A stretch of 64,000 bases of DNA from Actinoplanes oblitus (GTDB lineage: Bacteria; Actinomycetota; Actinomycetes; Mycobacteriales; Micromonosporaceae): positions 2,061,501 through 2,125,500 of the forward strand of contig NZ_CP126980.1 of NCBI RefSeq assembly GCF_030252345.1, read 5' to 3'. The position numbers were made by a program, and so were the translations under genes. Below are positions 11,795 to 20,503 of this stretch, one piece after another; within the stretch, counting starts at the first letter, position 1; every line of letters starts with the position of its first letter. A model generated the notes under the pieces. The model worked only from the letters and a program-made list of their open reading frames with translations, had not been told where the DNA came from and searched no databases.

Positions 11795-12286
11795 ATGGTG
11801 CCGATCGTGGTGATGGGTGTCGCGGGGTGCGGCAAGAGCACGATCGGCAAGGCCCTCGCCGAGCGGCTCGGGGTGCCCTACGCGGAGGCCGACGAGTTCC
11901 ACACGGCGGCCAACGTGGCCAAGATGCACAGTGGGATGCCGCTCACCGACGAGGACCGGGCACCCTGGCTGGCTTCGATAGCGGCGTCCATCAAGGACGG
12001 CGGGCTGGTGGTGTCCTGCTCGGCACTCAAACGGGCGTACCGGGAGATTCTGCGTGGCGGCCACCCGGAAGCCTTCTTCGTGCATCTGGTCCTGACGCCG
12101 GAGACGGCGGCCGCCCGCGTCAGCGGGCGGCCCGGTCACTTCATGCCGACCACCCTGGTCGCGTCACAGTTCGCGATCCTGGAGCCGCTCGGCCCGGACG
12201 AGAACGGCGTCGGGATCGACGCCACCCGCCCGGTCGACACGATCGTGGAGAAGGCTATTTCGAGGATGCCCACACATCGAGATTGA
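11795..12286 (+). CDS. gntK: Gluconokinase
   Basis: This protein of about 163 residues phosphorylates gluconate to 6-phosphogluconate. It has a P-loop (GVAGCGKST) at the N-terminus, the DEFHTAANVAKMHSGMPLTDEDR segment that is diagnostic for GntK, and SCSALKRAYREILR further on. ATG 11795 has a GGGAG site 8 bases upstream; an in-frame GTG at 11786 would add three residues. It follows metH by 14 bases, probably co-transcribed without functional linkage. Its last 32 bases overlap the end of the convergent membrane-hydrolase gene. Confidence 0.93.
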   Translation: MVPIVVMGVAGCGKSTIGKALAERLGVPYAEADEFHTAANVAKMHSGMPLTDEDRAPWLASIAASIKDGGLVVSCSALKRAYREILRGGHPEAFFVHLVLTPETAAARVSGRPGHFMPTTLVASQFAILEPLGPDENGVGIDATRPVDTIVEKAISRMPTHRD

Positions 12287-13082
12287 ACCGCTCCAGCACC
12301 GCCGGAGCGAACAGGCCGAGCAGCGACACCAGCGAGATGACGGTGAACGCGGTGGTCAGCACGACGGTCTCGGTCTTGCCGCCGACCTTCACCGCGAACT
12401 GGTTCGGGATACCGACCATCCGCCACATCCGGCCGCGGCCGGTCGGGATCGGCCAGAAGATCGGTACGCCGTTCTTAGTGATCATGTCGCCGAGCAGGTG
12501 CACCACGCAGCCGGCGCCGACCGCGAAGCCGAGCAGCGGATAGCCGCGGTCATCGGCCAGGTTGGCGGCGGTGAACCAGGCGATGCCGGCCGCGACCAGG
12601 GTGACGATCAGCCAGCCCGCCTTCTCCGCCCACTTCTCGAACAGGCCGCGCAGCGCCAGGCCGGCCATGAAGAAGATGATGCCGACCACTGCCCACTTGC
12701 CGTAGTGCGCGGCCAGCGCGGTGGTGCCCCAGCCGACCAGCGCGGCGAACGGCAGCGTGTGGGTGAAGGTCCGGTGCCCGTGGTCGCGCCTAGGATCCCG
12801 GCTCTGCCTCGTCGCCGTGTAGATGCCCAGCGAGATCTTCTCGATCACCTCGGCCACGAACAGCGAGAACACCCCGAACGTCCGGGCCACGGTGGCGCCG
12901 CCCTGATTGGTGGTCACCTTGCCGGACAGGTCGAAATCGGGCAGCAACGCGCCGCCGGCGGCCATCGCGGTGCCCACGCCGATCATCAGCGGCGTCTGGT
13001 GGTACCCAGCGAACTGGTCGAGCGCCCAGCTGCCGGCCAGCCAGGCGGCCGCCCCCGACAGTGCGTGCGACGGACCCATCAT
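12255..13082 (-). CDS. YdjM-family membrane-bound metal-dependent hydrolase
   Basis: This 275-residue integral membrane protein resembles the YdjM/DUF457 family (PF04307, putative membrane metal-dependent hydrolases). Conserved elements are the N-terminal MGPSHALSGAA, the DFDLSGKVTTNQGG segment, HGHRTFTHTLPFAAL with clustered histidines that could bind metal, and HLLGDMITKNGVPIFWPI. Four to six membrane helices are visible. I start at the ATG at 13082, since GGGGAGGGA lies about 8 bases upstream and the family begins with MxxxxH. Upstream in-frame sequence is not conserved-looking. The 3' end overlaps gntK tail to tail. Confidence 0.88.
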   Translation of the reverse strand: MMGPSHALSGAAAWLAGSWALDQFAGYHQTPLMIGVGTAMAAGGALLPDFDLSGKVTTNQGGATVARTFGVFSLFVAEVIEKISLGIYTATRQSRDPRRDHGHRTFTHTLPFAALVGWGTTALAAHYGKWAVVGIIFFMAGLALRGLFEKWAEKAGWLIVTLVAAGIAWFTAANLADDRGYPLLGFAVGAGCVVHLLGDMITKNGVPIFWPIPTGRGRMWRMVGIPNQFAVKVGGKTETVVLTTAFTVISLVSLLGLFAPAVLERFNLDVWASSK

Positions 13083-13192
13083 GTGCGTCGTCCCTCCCCG
13101 AACAAACTGCGACACTGTCGCAGAGCGCGGGACGAAGATCAACGACCGTCGCGTCCACTGCGGAGTGGAGTCGGCCACCCGACAGCCGGCGC

Positions 13193-13627
13193 TCAGTGAC
13201 GCGGATGCGCCCGGGGCTCCCACCGGCCTTCGCGGGCGTGCCGGAAAACGCCCATCACCAGGAAGAACAGCGGGAACACCGGCCAGAAGAAGGGTGCTCC
13301 GGAGAGGACCCAGAGACCGGTCAGCACCCCGGCGGCGATCAGGACGAGACTGGCATGCCGCTGCAGTGACCGGCGTGTCGCGGCGCGCCGGTGCGGCATC
13401 CGGGCGAGAGCCTGACGACCGCCGTGCGGCAGGTCGCCGGTCAGCACGTCCAGCTCGTCGCGGAACTTCGCGGCGTAGGCGACGGTCAGCCGTTCCCCGC
13501 CCTCGTCGAGACTCAGCCGGCCCTCGGCCATCGCGGCCCGCAGGATCTCGGCGATCTCCTCGCGTTCGGTGTCGGAGGTCCGCAGCCGGGTAACCGGCCC
13601 GGACCAGGTGGCGTGTTCGGGATGCAC
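13193..13627 (-). CDS. DUF1707 SHOCT-like domain membrane protein
   Basis: This 144-residue protein has a DUF1707 domain in its first half (RTSDTEREEIAEILRAAMAE followed by GRLSLDEGGERLTVAYAAKF), a small domain near the N-terminus of many actinobacterial membrane proteins. A basic stretch and two membrane helices follow (SLVLIAAGVLTGLWVL and FFWPVFPLFFLVMGVF). The GTG start is preceded by GAGGAGGA a few bases upstream. Its promoter region is shared with the divergent kinase gene at 13836. The function of the family is unknown. Confidence 0.85.
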   Translation of the reverse strand: MHPEHATWSGPVTRLRTSDTEREEIAEILRAAMAEGRLSLDEGGERLTVAYAAKFRDELDVLTGDLPHGGRQALARMPHRRAATRRSLQRHASLVLIAAGVLTGLWVLSGAPFFWPVFPLFFLVMGVFRHAREGRWEPRAHPRH

Positions 13628-13759
13628 GATGTCCTCCTCGGCGGGATTCCTGCTTCCAGGTTCGCTGTCCAGCGACGCTCGCGCGTCGGCCCGGGGACGC
13701 ATTCCGCGCAGCTCACGGTTCTTTTTTCGTACGCCCGGAGGCTGATCCGGCGATCCCGC

Positions 13760-13777
13760 GTACGCCCGTGGGGGTAC
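13760..13777. promoter_or_regulatory. Candidate NarL-type regulator operator
   Basis: GTACGCCC-GT-GGGGGTAC is an 8-bp inverted repeat with one mismatch. A third GTACGCC copy lies at 13729-13735. It sits about 55 bases upstream of a -10-like TAGGTT (13823-13828) that is 7 bases from the kinase ATG, which suggests a leaderless transcript. Position and symmetry fit binding by the response regulator encoded downstream. This is inference. Confidence 0.45.
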
Positions 13778-13835
13778 GCCGGAGTCCTGTCCGGGGCCGA
13801 TGCCCCGGCGGCCGTGGTGCCGTAGGTTCGGCTGC

Positions 13836-15248
13836 ATGAGGAAACGCGGCCGGGACCGGCGGCGGCCGCCGGGCGGCCGCCGTGCCGACGGTTGCGCGTT
13901 CCCCGGTGAGCCGGCCGAGGCCCCGCGCGACCAGGCCGGGCCGCCCTGGCGCCGGCGCATCCGGGACGCGCACAACGGGATGCCGCAGAGCCCCGTGGTG
14001 ATCACCGCGGTCGCCAACTTCGTCGGGCTCAACAACATCATCGCCCACGGCGGGCTGTACCGGCCGTGGGACTCGCTCACCACCCTGATGTTGCTGGCCG
14101 GCCCGGTGGCGCTGCTCTGGCGCAGGCGTTTCCCGGTCCTGGTCTTCACTGTCGCCTCGGCCGCGACGATCCTCTTCGCCACCCACGCCATGCCGCACGC
14201 GGCCTATGCGGCTGCCCCGGCCTTGGCACTGTTCGGCATCGCCCGGCAGGGCCGCCGGCAGGCCGCCCTGATCGGCGGGGTCACCGCCTGGGCGGTCTGG
14301 GTCGGCGTCACCGTCGGGCTGTCCGGCCCGCTCGGGCTGAATCCGGGGGTACGCCCGGTGGCCGGCCAGACCTGTCTCGCGGCGATCGGGCTCGGCCTGA
14401 TGATCCTGCTCGGTGGCGCCGCCCGGATCCGCGCGGACAACTACGCCGAGCAGGCCCGCACCCGGGCGGAGCAGGCCCGCGCCCTGCAGGAGCAGCAGCG
14501 CCGGCAGGCCTCCGAGGAGCGGCTGCGGATCGCCCGCGAGCTGCACGACGTGCTCGGCCACCACCTGAGCCTGATCAACGTGCAGGCCGGCGTCGGGCTG
14601 CACCTGATGGACCAGCGGCCGGAGCAGGCGCGCGAGGCGCTCACCGCGATCAAGAGCGCGAGCGCCGAGGCGTTGCGCGAGGTGCGCTCGGTGCTCGGCG
14701 TGCTGCGCACCGAGGGGGAGGCCGCGCCGCGGCAGCCGGCGCTCGGGCTGAACCGGCTGGCGGAGCTGACCGCGGCGGCCGGCATCCCGGTGCGGACCAC
14801 GATCACCGGCGAGCCGCGGGAGTTGCCGGCCGAGGTGGACCGGGCGGCTTACCGGATCGTGCAGGAGGCGCTCACCAACGTGCGCCGCCACCACGCCGGG
14901 CCGCAGCCCGAGGCGGACGTCGCCGTGGGCTATCTCCCCGCCGCGCTCTACCTGTCGATCCGCAACGACGGGCCGGTGACCGCGGAGCCGCCGGTGCCGC
15001 CGGCCGAGGGCGGGGAGAAAGGCAGTGGCATCACCGGCATGCGGGCCAGGGCGGAGAGCCTGGGCGGCCGCCTCGAGGCCGGCTGCCCGCCGACGGGCGG
15101 ATTCCTGGTCACCGTGATCCTGCCGACCGGCCGGCCGGCCACCCCACCCGCGCCGGACGAGCCGCCACCGGCCGGGGAGCCGGGCCCGGACGAGCCGGGG
15201 GACAGCGCTGCCTCCGGTGACCGCGTGACTTCTGAGGAGAGACGATGA
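13836..15248 (+). CDS. NarL-family sensor histidine kinase
   Basis: This 470-residue membrane kinase has a basic N-terminus with about six helices (residues 50-205), a short coiled segment rich in Glu/Arg/Gln (about 205-230) and a HisKA_3 dimerisation domain with the phospho-accepting His in RELHDVLGHHLS near residue 237. The ATPase domain follows, with AYRIVQEALTNVRRHH (N box) and a late GSGITGMRARAESLGG (G box). A proline-rich tail of about 40 residues ends the protein. The stop overlaps the ATG of the response regulator (ATGA). The ATG lies 7 bases after a TAGGTT -10 box, so the mRNA may be leaderless. The signal sensed is unknown. Confidence 0.93.
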   Translation: MRKRGRDRRRPPGGRRADGCAFPGEPAEAPRDQAGPPWRRRIRDAHNGMPQSPVVITAVANFVGLNNIIAHGGLYRPWDSLTTLMLLAGPVALLWRRRFPVLVFTVASAATILFATHAMPHAAYAAAPALALFGIARQGRRQAALIGGVTAWAVWVGVTVGLSGPLGLNPGVRPVAGQTCLAAIGLGLMILLGGAARIRADNYAEQARTRAEQARALQEQQRRQASEERLRIARELHDVLGHHLSLINVQAGVGLHLMDQRPEQAREALTAIKSASAEALREVRSVLGVLRTEGEAAPRQPALGLNRLAELTAAAGIPVRTTITGEPRELPAEVDRAAYRIVQEALTNVRRHHAGPQPEADVAVGYLPAALYLSIRNDGPVTAEPPVPPAEGGEKGSGITGMRARAESLGGRLEAGCPPTGGFLVTVILPTGRPATPPAPDEPPPAGEPGPDEPGDSAASGDRVTSEERR

Positions 15249-15916
15249 TCTCGGTGGTGCTGGCCGACGACCAGGCGCTGGTGCGGGCCGGTTTCCGGGC
15301 ACTGCTCGACGCGGAACCGGACATCCGGGTGGTGGGCGAGGCCGCGGACGGGTTGCAGGCGGTCACCCTGGTGCGGGCCACCCGGCCGGACGTGGTGCTG
15401 ATGGACATCCGGATGCCCGGCGTGGACGGTCTGGAGGCGACCCGGCGGATCGCCGCCGACCCGGTGTGCGCCGAGACCCGGGTGGTCATCCTGACCACGT
15501 TCGAGCTGGACGAGTATGTGTTCGAGGCGTTGCGTACCGGGGCGTCCGGGTTCCTGGTCAAGGACACCGAGCCGGTCGAGCTGCTGCGCGGCGTGCGTGC
15601 GGTGGCCGCCGGTGACGCGCTGCTGTCGCCGAGCGTGACCCGCCGGGTGATCGGTGAGTTCGCGGGTGCCGGCGCGGGCCGCCGCCCGGAGCCGCCGCGT
15701 GCGCTGGACCAGCTCACCGACCGCGAGCGCGAGGTGATGGCCCTGGTCGCCGAGGGCCTGTCCAACGACGAGATCGCCGTCCGCCTGGTGATCAGTCCCG
15801 CCACCGCGAAGACCCATGTCAGCCGCACCATGATCAAGCTGGGCGCGCGGGACCGCGCGCAGCTGGTCGTCTACGCCTACGAGGCCGGCCTCATCCGTCC
15901 CGGCTGGCTGGCCTGA
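15245..15916 (+). CDS. NarL/LuxR-family response regulator
   Basis: This 223-residue DNA-binding regulator is the partner of the preceding kinase. The receiver domain (1-120) has acidic residues in LADDQ and the phospho-acceptor Asp54 in VLMDIRMPG; a conserved Lys follows in FLVKD. The LuxR-type helix-turn-helix is at about 157-217 (LTDREREVMALVAEGLSNDE, then ATAKTHVSRTMIKLG). It is translationally coupled to the kinase. The GTACGCC repeats upstream of the kinase are candidate binding sites. Confidence 0.95.
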   Translation: MISVVLADDQALVRAGFRALLDAEPDIRVVGEAADGLQAVTLVRATRPDVVLMDIRMPGVDGLEATRRIAADPVCAETRVVILTTFELDEYVFEALRTGASGFLVKDTEPVELLRGVRAVAAGDALLSPSVTRRVIGEFAGAGAGRRPEPPRALDQLTDREREVMALVAEGLSNDEIAVRLVISPATAKTHVSRTMIKLGARDRAQLVVYAYEAGLIRPGWLA

Positions 15917-15922
15917 TACTCG

Positions 15923-16408
15923 TCAGAAGCCGCCTTCGCCGGGGGCGGCGAAATACGGCGGGGCGTCGTCGTCGAGGGCCAGCTCCAGGAGACGCCTGTT
16001 GAAGGGGTTGAGGCGGGGCAGGGCGTCGAGGGGGAACCAGGCGACGGCCAGGGACTCGGTGTCGTTGACGCGGGCTTCGCCACCGACCGCGCGGCAGCGG
16101 AAGAAGATGTTGACCATCTGGCACTCGTCGCCGTTCGGGTAGGTGACGTCGTGGGACACCACACCGGCCAAGCGCTCGATCTTGACCTGGACGGCGGTCT
16201 CCTCCTCGACCTCGCGGAGGACCGCGTCGGCCGGCTGCTCGCCCGGGTCCATCAGGCCGGCGATCAGGGACCAGTTCCCGGTGTCGCTGCGCTGGTGCAG
16301 GAGCAGCTCGCCGCGGTCGTTCAGGACGGCGGCGGAGACCGTGGGGAACATGATCAGCTCGTGACCGAGCCGGGCGCGCAGGTTCCGGACGTATTCCGAA
16401 GCAGGCAT
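15923..16408 (-). CDS. NUDIX hydrolase
   Basis: This 161-residue hydrolase carries a Nudix box at about 51-73 (GLMDPGEQ...REVEEETAV) with the metal-binding glutamates of REVEEE. The usual Gly near the end of the box is Ala here. The flanking sequence (SAAVLNDRGELLLHQRSDTG) gives the standard Nudix fold entry. Substrate cannot be told from sequence; nucleotide derivatives are likely. It is convergent with the response regulator, the two stops being about 7 bases apart. The region upstream of its start is filled by a 62-bp repeat array. Confidence 0.9.
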   Translation of the reverse strand: MPASEYVRNLRARLGHELIMFPTVSAAVLNDRGELLLHQRSDTGNWSLIAGLMDPGEQPADAVLREVEEETAVQVKIERLAGVVSHDVTYPNGDECQMVNIFFRCRAVGGEARVNDTESLAVAWFPLDALPRLNPFNRRLLELALDDDAPPYFAAPGEGGF

Positions 16409-16475
16409 GAACGGACCCTAACCGGACCCGGTTGCGAAGGCGTGAACGACGCGGCCCGCGTCAAGCCCCCGGCTG

Positions 16476-16990
16476 GCCCTGGTGGTGGTGTCAGCGCGCG
16501 TGAGGGGACCGTCAGTGCCAGCCGGGTGTGGGGGCTGGTGCTGGTGGTGGTGTCGGCGGCTCTGAGGGGACTGTGAGTGCCAGCCGGGTGTGGGGGCTGG
16601 TGCTGGTGGTGGTGTCGGCGGCTCTGAGGGGACTGTGAGTGCCAGCCGGGTGTGGGGGCTGGTGCTGGTGGTGGTGTCGGCGGCTCTGAGGGGACTGTGA
16701 GTGCCAGCCGGGTGTGGGGGCTGGTGCTGGTGGTGGTGTCGGCGGCTCTGAGGGGACTGTGAGTGCCAGCCGGGTGTGGGGGCTGGTGCTGGTGGTGGTG
16801 TCGGCGGCTCTGAGGGGACTGTGAGTGCCAGCCGGGTGTGGGGGCTGGTGCTGGTGGTGGTGTCGGCGGCTCTGAGGGGACCGTCAGTGCCAGCCGCCTG
16901 TTCGGGCTGGTGCTGGGGGTGGTGTCGGCGGCGGTGAGGGGACCGTCAGTGCCAGCCGGGTGGGCGGGGCTGGGGGACGAGCGCCATGGG
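16476..16990. repeat. Array of about eight 62-bp tandem repeats (locus 1)
   Basis: The motif GTGCCAGCC recurs at 16515, 16577, 16639, 16701, 16763, 16825, 16887 and 16949, a strict 62-base period. The inner units are essentially identical, while the edge units diverge, as expected after recent unequal expansion. Each unit holds CCAGCC...GGCTGG arms able to form a hairpin, then TGGTGGTGGTGTCGGCGG. The array fills the interval between the 3' end of the GGDEF gene and the start of the NUDIX gene. No credible gene is seen within it. Related arrays lie at 27.1 and 58.0 kb. Confidence 0.9.
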
Positions 16991-17018
16991 GGGCGGCTGA
17001 GGGTAACGGGACCGGCGG

Positions 17019-18521
17019 TCAGGTGTGGGCGTCGGCTGGGGTGGTGACGGTGGGGGCGACCACCGAACGGTTGCGGCCGGCGGCCTTGGCGGCGTAGAGG
17101 GCCTGGTCGGCGGCGCGCAGCAACTCGGCCGGGTTGGCCGCGGGGCCGTGGACGGCGGCCGCGCCGATCGAGGCGGTGACGGTGAGCAGGTCGTGGTCGG
17201 TGGCCTCGAAGGGCAGGTCGGCGATGGTGCGGCGGGTTCGCTCGGCCAGGGTGGGCAGGTCGGTCCCGGTGACGTGGGGGACCAGCGCGGCGAACTCCTC
17301 GCCGCCGTAACGGGCCACCACCGTGCCGGAGCGTTTGCCGGCGTCCAGGCGACGGGCCAGCTCCCGCAGGACAAGGTCGCCGGCCGGATGGCCGTACGTA
17401 TCGTTGATCTTCTTGAAGTGGTCGATGTCGATCATGAGCAGGCCGAGGCCGTGACCGGCGCGGGCGGCCCGCCGGCACTCGGTGGCGAGCGCGTCCTCGA
17501 AGAAGCGCCGGTTGCGCGCCCCGGTCAGCGCGTCCGTGTCGGCGGCCCGCCGCTGCGCCGCCACCAAACCCGCCATCCGAGCCATCACCAGCAGGAACAT
17601 CACCGCGCAGGCGCTGCTGGTGAGCGGCACGTTCGGGTTCTCGCCGGCCAGGTGCTCGCCCAGCTGCAGGCCGGGCACCATCAGTACGGCCGCGGTGAGC
17701 AGGGTGAGCCGGGCCCGGGTGGCGTCCGGCGCGGCCACCGGGCTGCGCGCGTCGAAGTCGCGCATCGCCGGATGCAGCGCGCAGGCGGCGATCATGCCGA
17801 GCGAGACGACCCACAGGCCGCTGGTGAACGGCTCGGTGGTGTTCGCGCCGCCGAGCAGGCCGATCGCGGCGTACAGGGTGTCCGCCGCGAACATCGTGCC
17901 GAGGTAGCCGAAGAGCAGGTGGAGCGCGACGCTGCGGGTGCCCGAGCCGAGCACCAGCCCGACCGCCAGGAACAGCAGCATCAGGTCGAGGACCGGGTAC
18001 GCCGCCTCGGTCAGTTTCGCCGCGAGTGGCAGAGCCGAGTCCTGCGCCACCGGCTCGACCAGGAACTCCCAGGTCAGCAGGCCGGAACTGAGCGCCACGA
18101 CGATCGCGTCGACGGCGGTGGCGAAGTCCCAGCCGGGGGTGCGCCGCCGGATGAAGGTGAGCACCGCTGCGCCGGTCAGCAGATAGCTGCTCAGGTAGAG
18201 CAGGTCGCCCGGGGTCGGCTCGGCCATCGCCCCGGTGCTCCACACGTCGAAGTCGTAGACCACGTCGGCGGCGGTGTAGGTGGCCTGGCCCAGGGCGAGG
18301 ATGAGCCAGCCGCCGGGGCGGGCCGGGCGGTGCAGGCGGATCCCGGCCAGGATCATCAGCGGGGTGGCGCAGGTGACGAACAGGTAGGGGATCTCGTAGC
18401 CCAGGAACGGCCCGCCGAGCAACTGGCCGAGGCACCGGAGCAGCGCGCAGACCGCGACGACGGCGAGCCAGAGCCGCCACGCGACGCCGCGCTGCCGGGT
18501 GCGTTCCATTCGACCCATCAT
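17019..18521 (-). CDS. Membrane-bound GGDEF diguanylate cyclase
   Basis: This 500-residue protein has an N-terminal membrane region of about eight or nine helices (residues 15-310), then a GGDEF domain (about 325-490). The domain shows DIDHFKKINDTYGHPAGD for metal and substrate binding and the active-site signature RYGGEEF near residue 407, so cyclase activity (2 GTP to c-di-GMP) is plausible. No EAL domain is fused. The N-terminus resembles membrane sensor arrays of the MASE kind, and the ligand is unknown. Several methionines (MMGRME) lie near the start; I keep the outermost. Expression may be affected by the repeat array just past the stop. Confidence 0.9.
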   Translation of the reverse strand: MMGRMERTRQRGVAWRLWLAVVAVCALLRCLGQLLGGPFLGYEIPYLFVTCATPLMILAGIRLHRPARPGGWLILALGQATYTAADVVYDFDVWSTGAMAEPTPGDLLYLSSYLLTGAAVLTFIRRRTPGWDFATAVDAIVVALSSGLLTWEFLVEPVAQDSALPLAAKLTEAAYPVLDLMLLFLAVGLVLGSGTRSVALHLLFGYLGTMFAADTLYAAIGLLGGANTTEPFTSGLWVVSLGMIAACALHPAMRDFDARSPVAAPDATRARLTLLTAAVLMVPGLQLGEHLAGENPNVPLTSSACAVMFLLVMARMAGLVAAQRRAADTDALTGARNRRFFEDALATECRRAARAGHGLGLLMIDIDHFKKINDTYGHPAGDLVLRELARRLDAGKRSGTVVARYGGEEFAALVPHVTGTDLPTLAERTRRTIADLPFEATDHDLLTVTASIGAAAVHGPAANPAELLRAADQALYAAKAAGRNRSVVAPTVTTPADAHT

Positions 18522-18549
18522 CGACCGTGTTGGTTGCGATCGGGCCTGA

Positions 18550-20409
18550 TCAGAGTTTTCGGACCCGCAGGTTCTCGGCGACCGACCAGGCCTGGAACGG
18601 GCAGCCGGTCGCGGCGTGCGGTGCGTCCCCGTCGGCGGTCTCCGAGATCGACCCGAGCCCGTACTCGGACAGGTGCAGGCCGGCGTCGGTGAGCACGTCG
18701 GCGAGACCGCCCGGGGGAGCGCCGAGCCGGTGCCAGGCCGTCAGGTACGGGCCGATCAGCCAGGGCCAGACGGTTCCGGTGTGGTACGCCGTGTCCCGCT
18801 CCGCCGGCCCGCCCCGGTGCCGCCCGTGATAGCCGGGCGTCCCGGGCGCCTGACTGCGCAACCCCATCGGGGTGAGCAGCGCCGCCCCGATCCGGGCCAG
18901 CACCGCCGGATCCGGGCGCAGCGGCGCGTGCGGCAGCGACCAGGCGAGCAGCTGGTTGGGCCGCATGGTGTGATCGCCGAGCACGTCCTGCAACTGCCCG
19001 GACAGGGTACGGAAGGACCTGGCGAAACTGTCCCGCGCGGTGGCGTGCACCGTCGCGAAGGTGTCGCCGAGCGTGGCCAGCCCGTTGACCCACAGGGCGT
19101 TGATGTCGACGGCCTTGCCCGCCCGCGGGGTGATCGGCACCCCGTCGACGCGGGCGTCCATCCAGGTCAGGGCCTCACCGGCGGCCCCCTGCACGAGCAG
19201 CCCGTCGGCCGGGTCGGCGCGGATGCCGTAGCGGGTGCCGGCCAGGTGGTGCTCGATCACGCCGGTCAGCGCCGGCCGCAGCTCGGCGGCCAGGTCGGTG
19301 TCGCCGGTGACCGTCACGTGCCGGTCGACGGCGTGCAGGAACCAGAGGGTGCCGTCGGCGGTGTTGTACGCCACGCCGCCGGTGTCAGCGGTGTTCGCCA
19401 GCATCCCCTCGGACAGCGTCGCGGCGTAGGACCGGAGCAGCTCGCGCCCGGTGTCGAAGCGTCCGGTGGCTAGGAATAGGCCCTCGTAGCTGATCATCGT
19501 GTCCCGGGACCAGGCGCCGAACCACGGGTAGCCGGCCACCACGTCGGGGCCGGTGCGGGTCCGGACCACGAACGCGTCGGCGGCGAGGACGAGCGCGGCG
19601 TCGTCCGGTGCGGCACCCGCCACCACCGCCCGGTTGCGCTCCCGGGCCGCGTCCACCACGGTGGCGGCCGGCGGTGGCGGCTGCTCGAGGTCGTCCGCCC
19701 AGGCGCTGATCTCGGCGATCGCCCCGGGGCGGTCCAGCGTGGCGTGGAAGCTCCCGGCGTACCATAAATTCTCTTGATCTTGAAGGCCGCGCGCCGCCTC
19801 CGCGCGGTAACGGACATCGCGGAACCACTCGCCGGCCGCGGCGAAACCCGGTCCGGCGACCCGGTAGGCGTCCTCGACGACGCAGCCGTCGGCGGTCGGC
19901 GTGACGGTGAGCGCGGGGCCCTGCCGGCCGTGGGCGTCCCGCCAGGCGCAGAGCGCCTCGACGGCGATCCGGACCGGCCCGCCGGCGATCAGCCGATGGA
20001 CCACCGCGACCGCCGGGCGCCCGGTGGTCATCGCCAGCTCCCGCTCGACGACGATGTCGCCGATCCGCCACCGCCACCGGGGTATCCCGTCTATCAGGAG
20101 GAATCCGGACAGATAGGAATGCCCGCTCGGCGCGATGACGCCGCTCGCCCACTCGTGGCAGCCGAGCCGCACCCGGGCGCCGGACGGCAGGGTCAGCACC
20201 GCGTCCAGCGACGCGAGGCCCAGCATCCGGGACGCCGGTGTGGTACCCGCCACTACCAGCAGCCCGTGGTAACGACGTGTTCGCAACCCTGTGACGGTGC
20301 CCATGGCATAGCCCCCGACACCGTCGGGTACCAGCCACTCTCGGGTCGACCCGGCGTCCGTATCGGTACACAACTGCGGTCCGAACCTGATCGGGCACAC
20401 GGTGGACAC
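18550..20409 (-). CDS. Glycogen debranching-type amylo-alpha-1,6-glucosidase
   Basis: This 619-residue enzyme has a GDE_N-like N-terminal domain (STREWLVPDGVGGYAMGTV, then TRRYHGLLVV) and an (alpha/alpha)6-barrel GDE_C-like domain with WFGAWSRDTMISYEGLFLAT. These families cleave alpha-1,6 branch points or related alpha-glucosidic bonds in glycogen-like polymers. I start at GTG 20409 because GGAGG lies 9 bases upstream; a longer frame to 20463 lacks a ribosome site. It is divergent from the GH63-like gene, sharing a short promoter region, so both may act on the same stored or imported glucan. That link is inferred. Confidence 0.87.
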   Translation of the reverse strand: MSTVCPIRFGPQLCTDTDAGSTREWLVPDGVGGYAMGTVTGLRTRRYHGLLVVAGTTPASRMLGLASLDAVLTLPSGARVRLGCHEWASGVIAPSGHSYLSGFLLIDGIPRWRWRIGDIVVERELAMTTGRPAVAVVHRLIAGGPVRIAVEALCAWRDAHGRQGPALTVTPTADGCVVEDAYRVAGPGFAAAGEWFRDVRYRAEAARGLQDQENLWYAGSFHATLDRPGAIAEISAWADDLEQPPPPAATVVDAARERNRAVVAGAAPDDAALVLAADAFVVRTRTGPDVVAGYPWFGAWSRDTMISYEGLFLATGRFDTGRELLRSYAATLSEGMLANTADTGGVAYNTADGTLWFLHAVDRHVTVTGDTDLAAELRPALTGVIEHHLAGTRYGIRADPADGLLVQGAAGEALTWMDARVDGVPITPRAGKAVDINALWVNGLATLGDTFATVHATARDSFARSFRTLSGQLQDVLGDHTMRPNQLLAWSLPHAPLRPDPAVLARIGAALLTPMGLRSQAPGTPGYHGRHRGGPAERDTAYHTGTVWPWLIGPYLTAWHRLGAPPGGLADVLTDAGLHLSEYGLGSISETADGDAPHAATGCPFQAWSVAENLRVRKL

Positions 20410-20503
20410 GGGAGGGAACCTCCGACCTATGGGCAGAATCGACGGAGCCGACACACTTGACACCAGACCGTGACAGTCTCAGTGTGATCGACTCCGGGTC
20501 GTA

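Noticed and set aside
16476..16990. Possible CRISPR array
   Set aside because: The units are 62 bp, contiguous and nearly identical throughout; there are no unique spacers between short repeats and no cas genes.
16354..18480. A long minus-strand frame running from the GGDEF gene through the 62-bp array
   Set aside because: Its C-terminal part only translates the repeats (His/Pro/Thr-rich peptide), and its N-terminal part is a shifted frame of the GGDEF gene.
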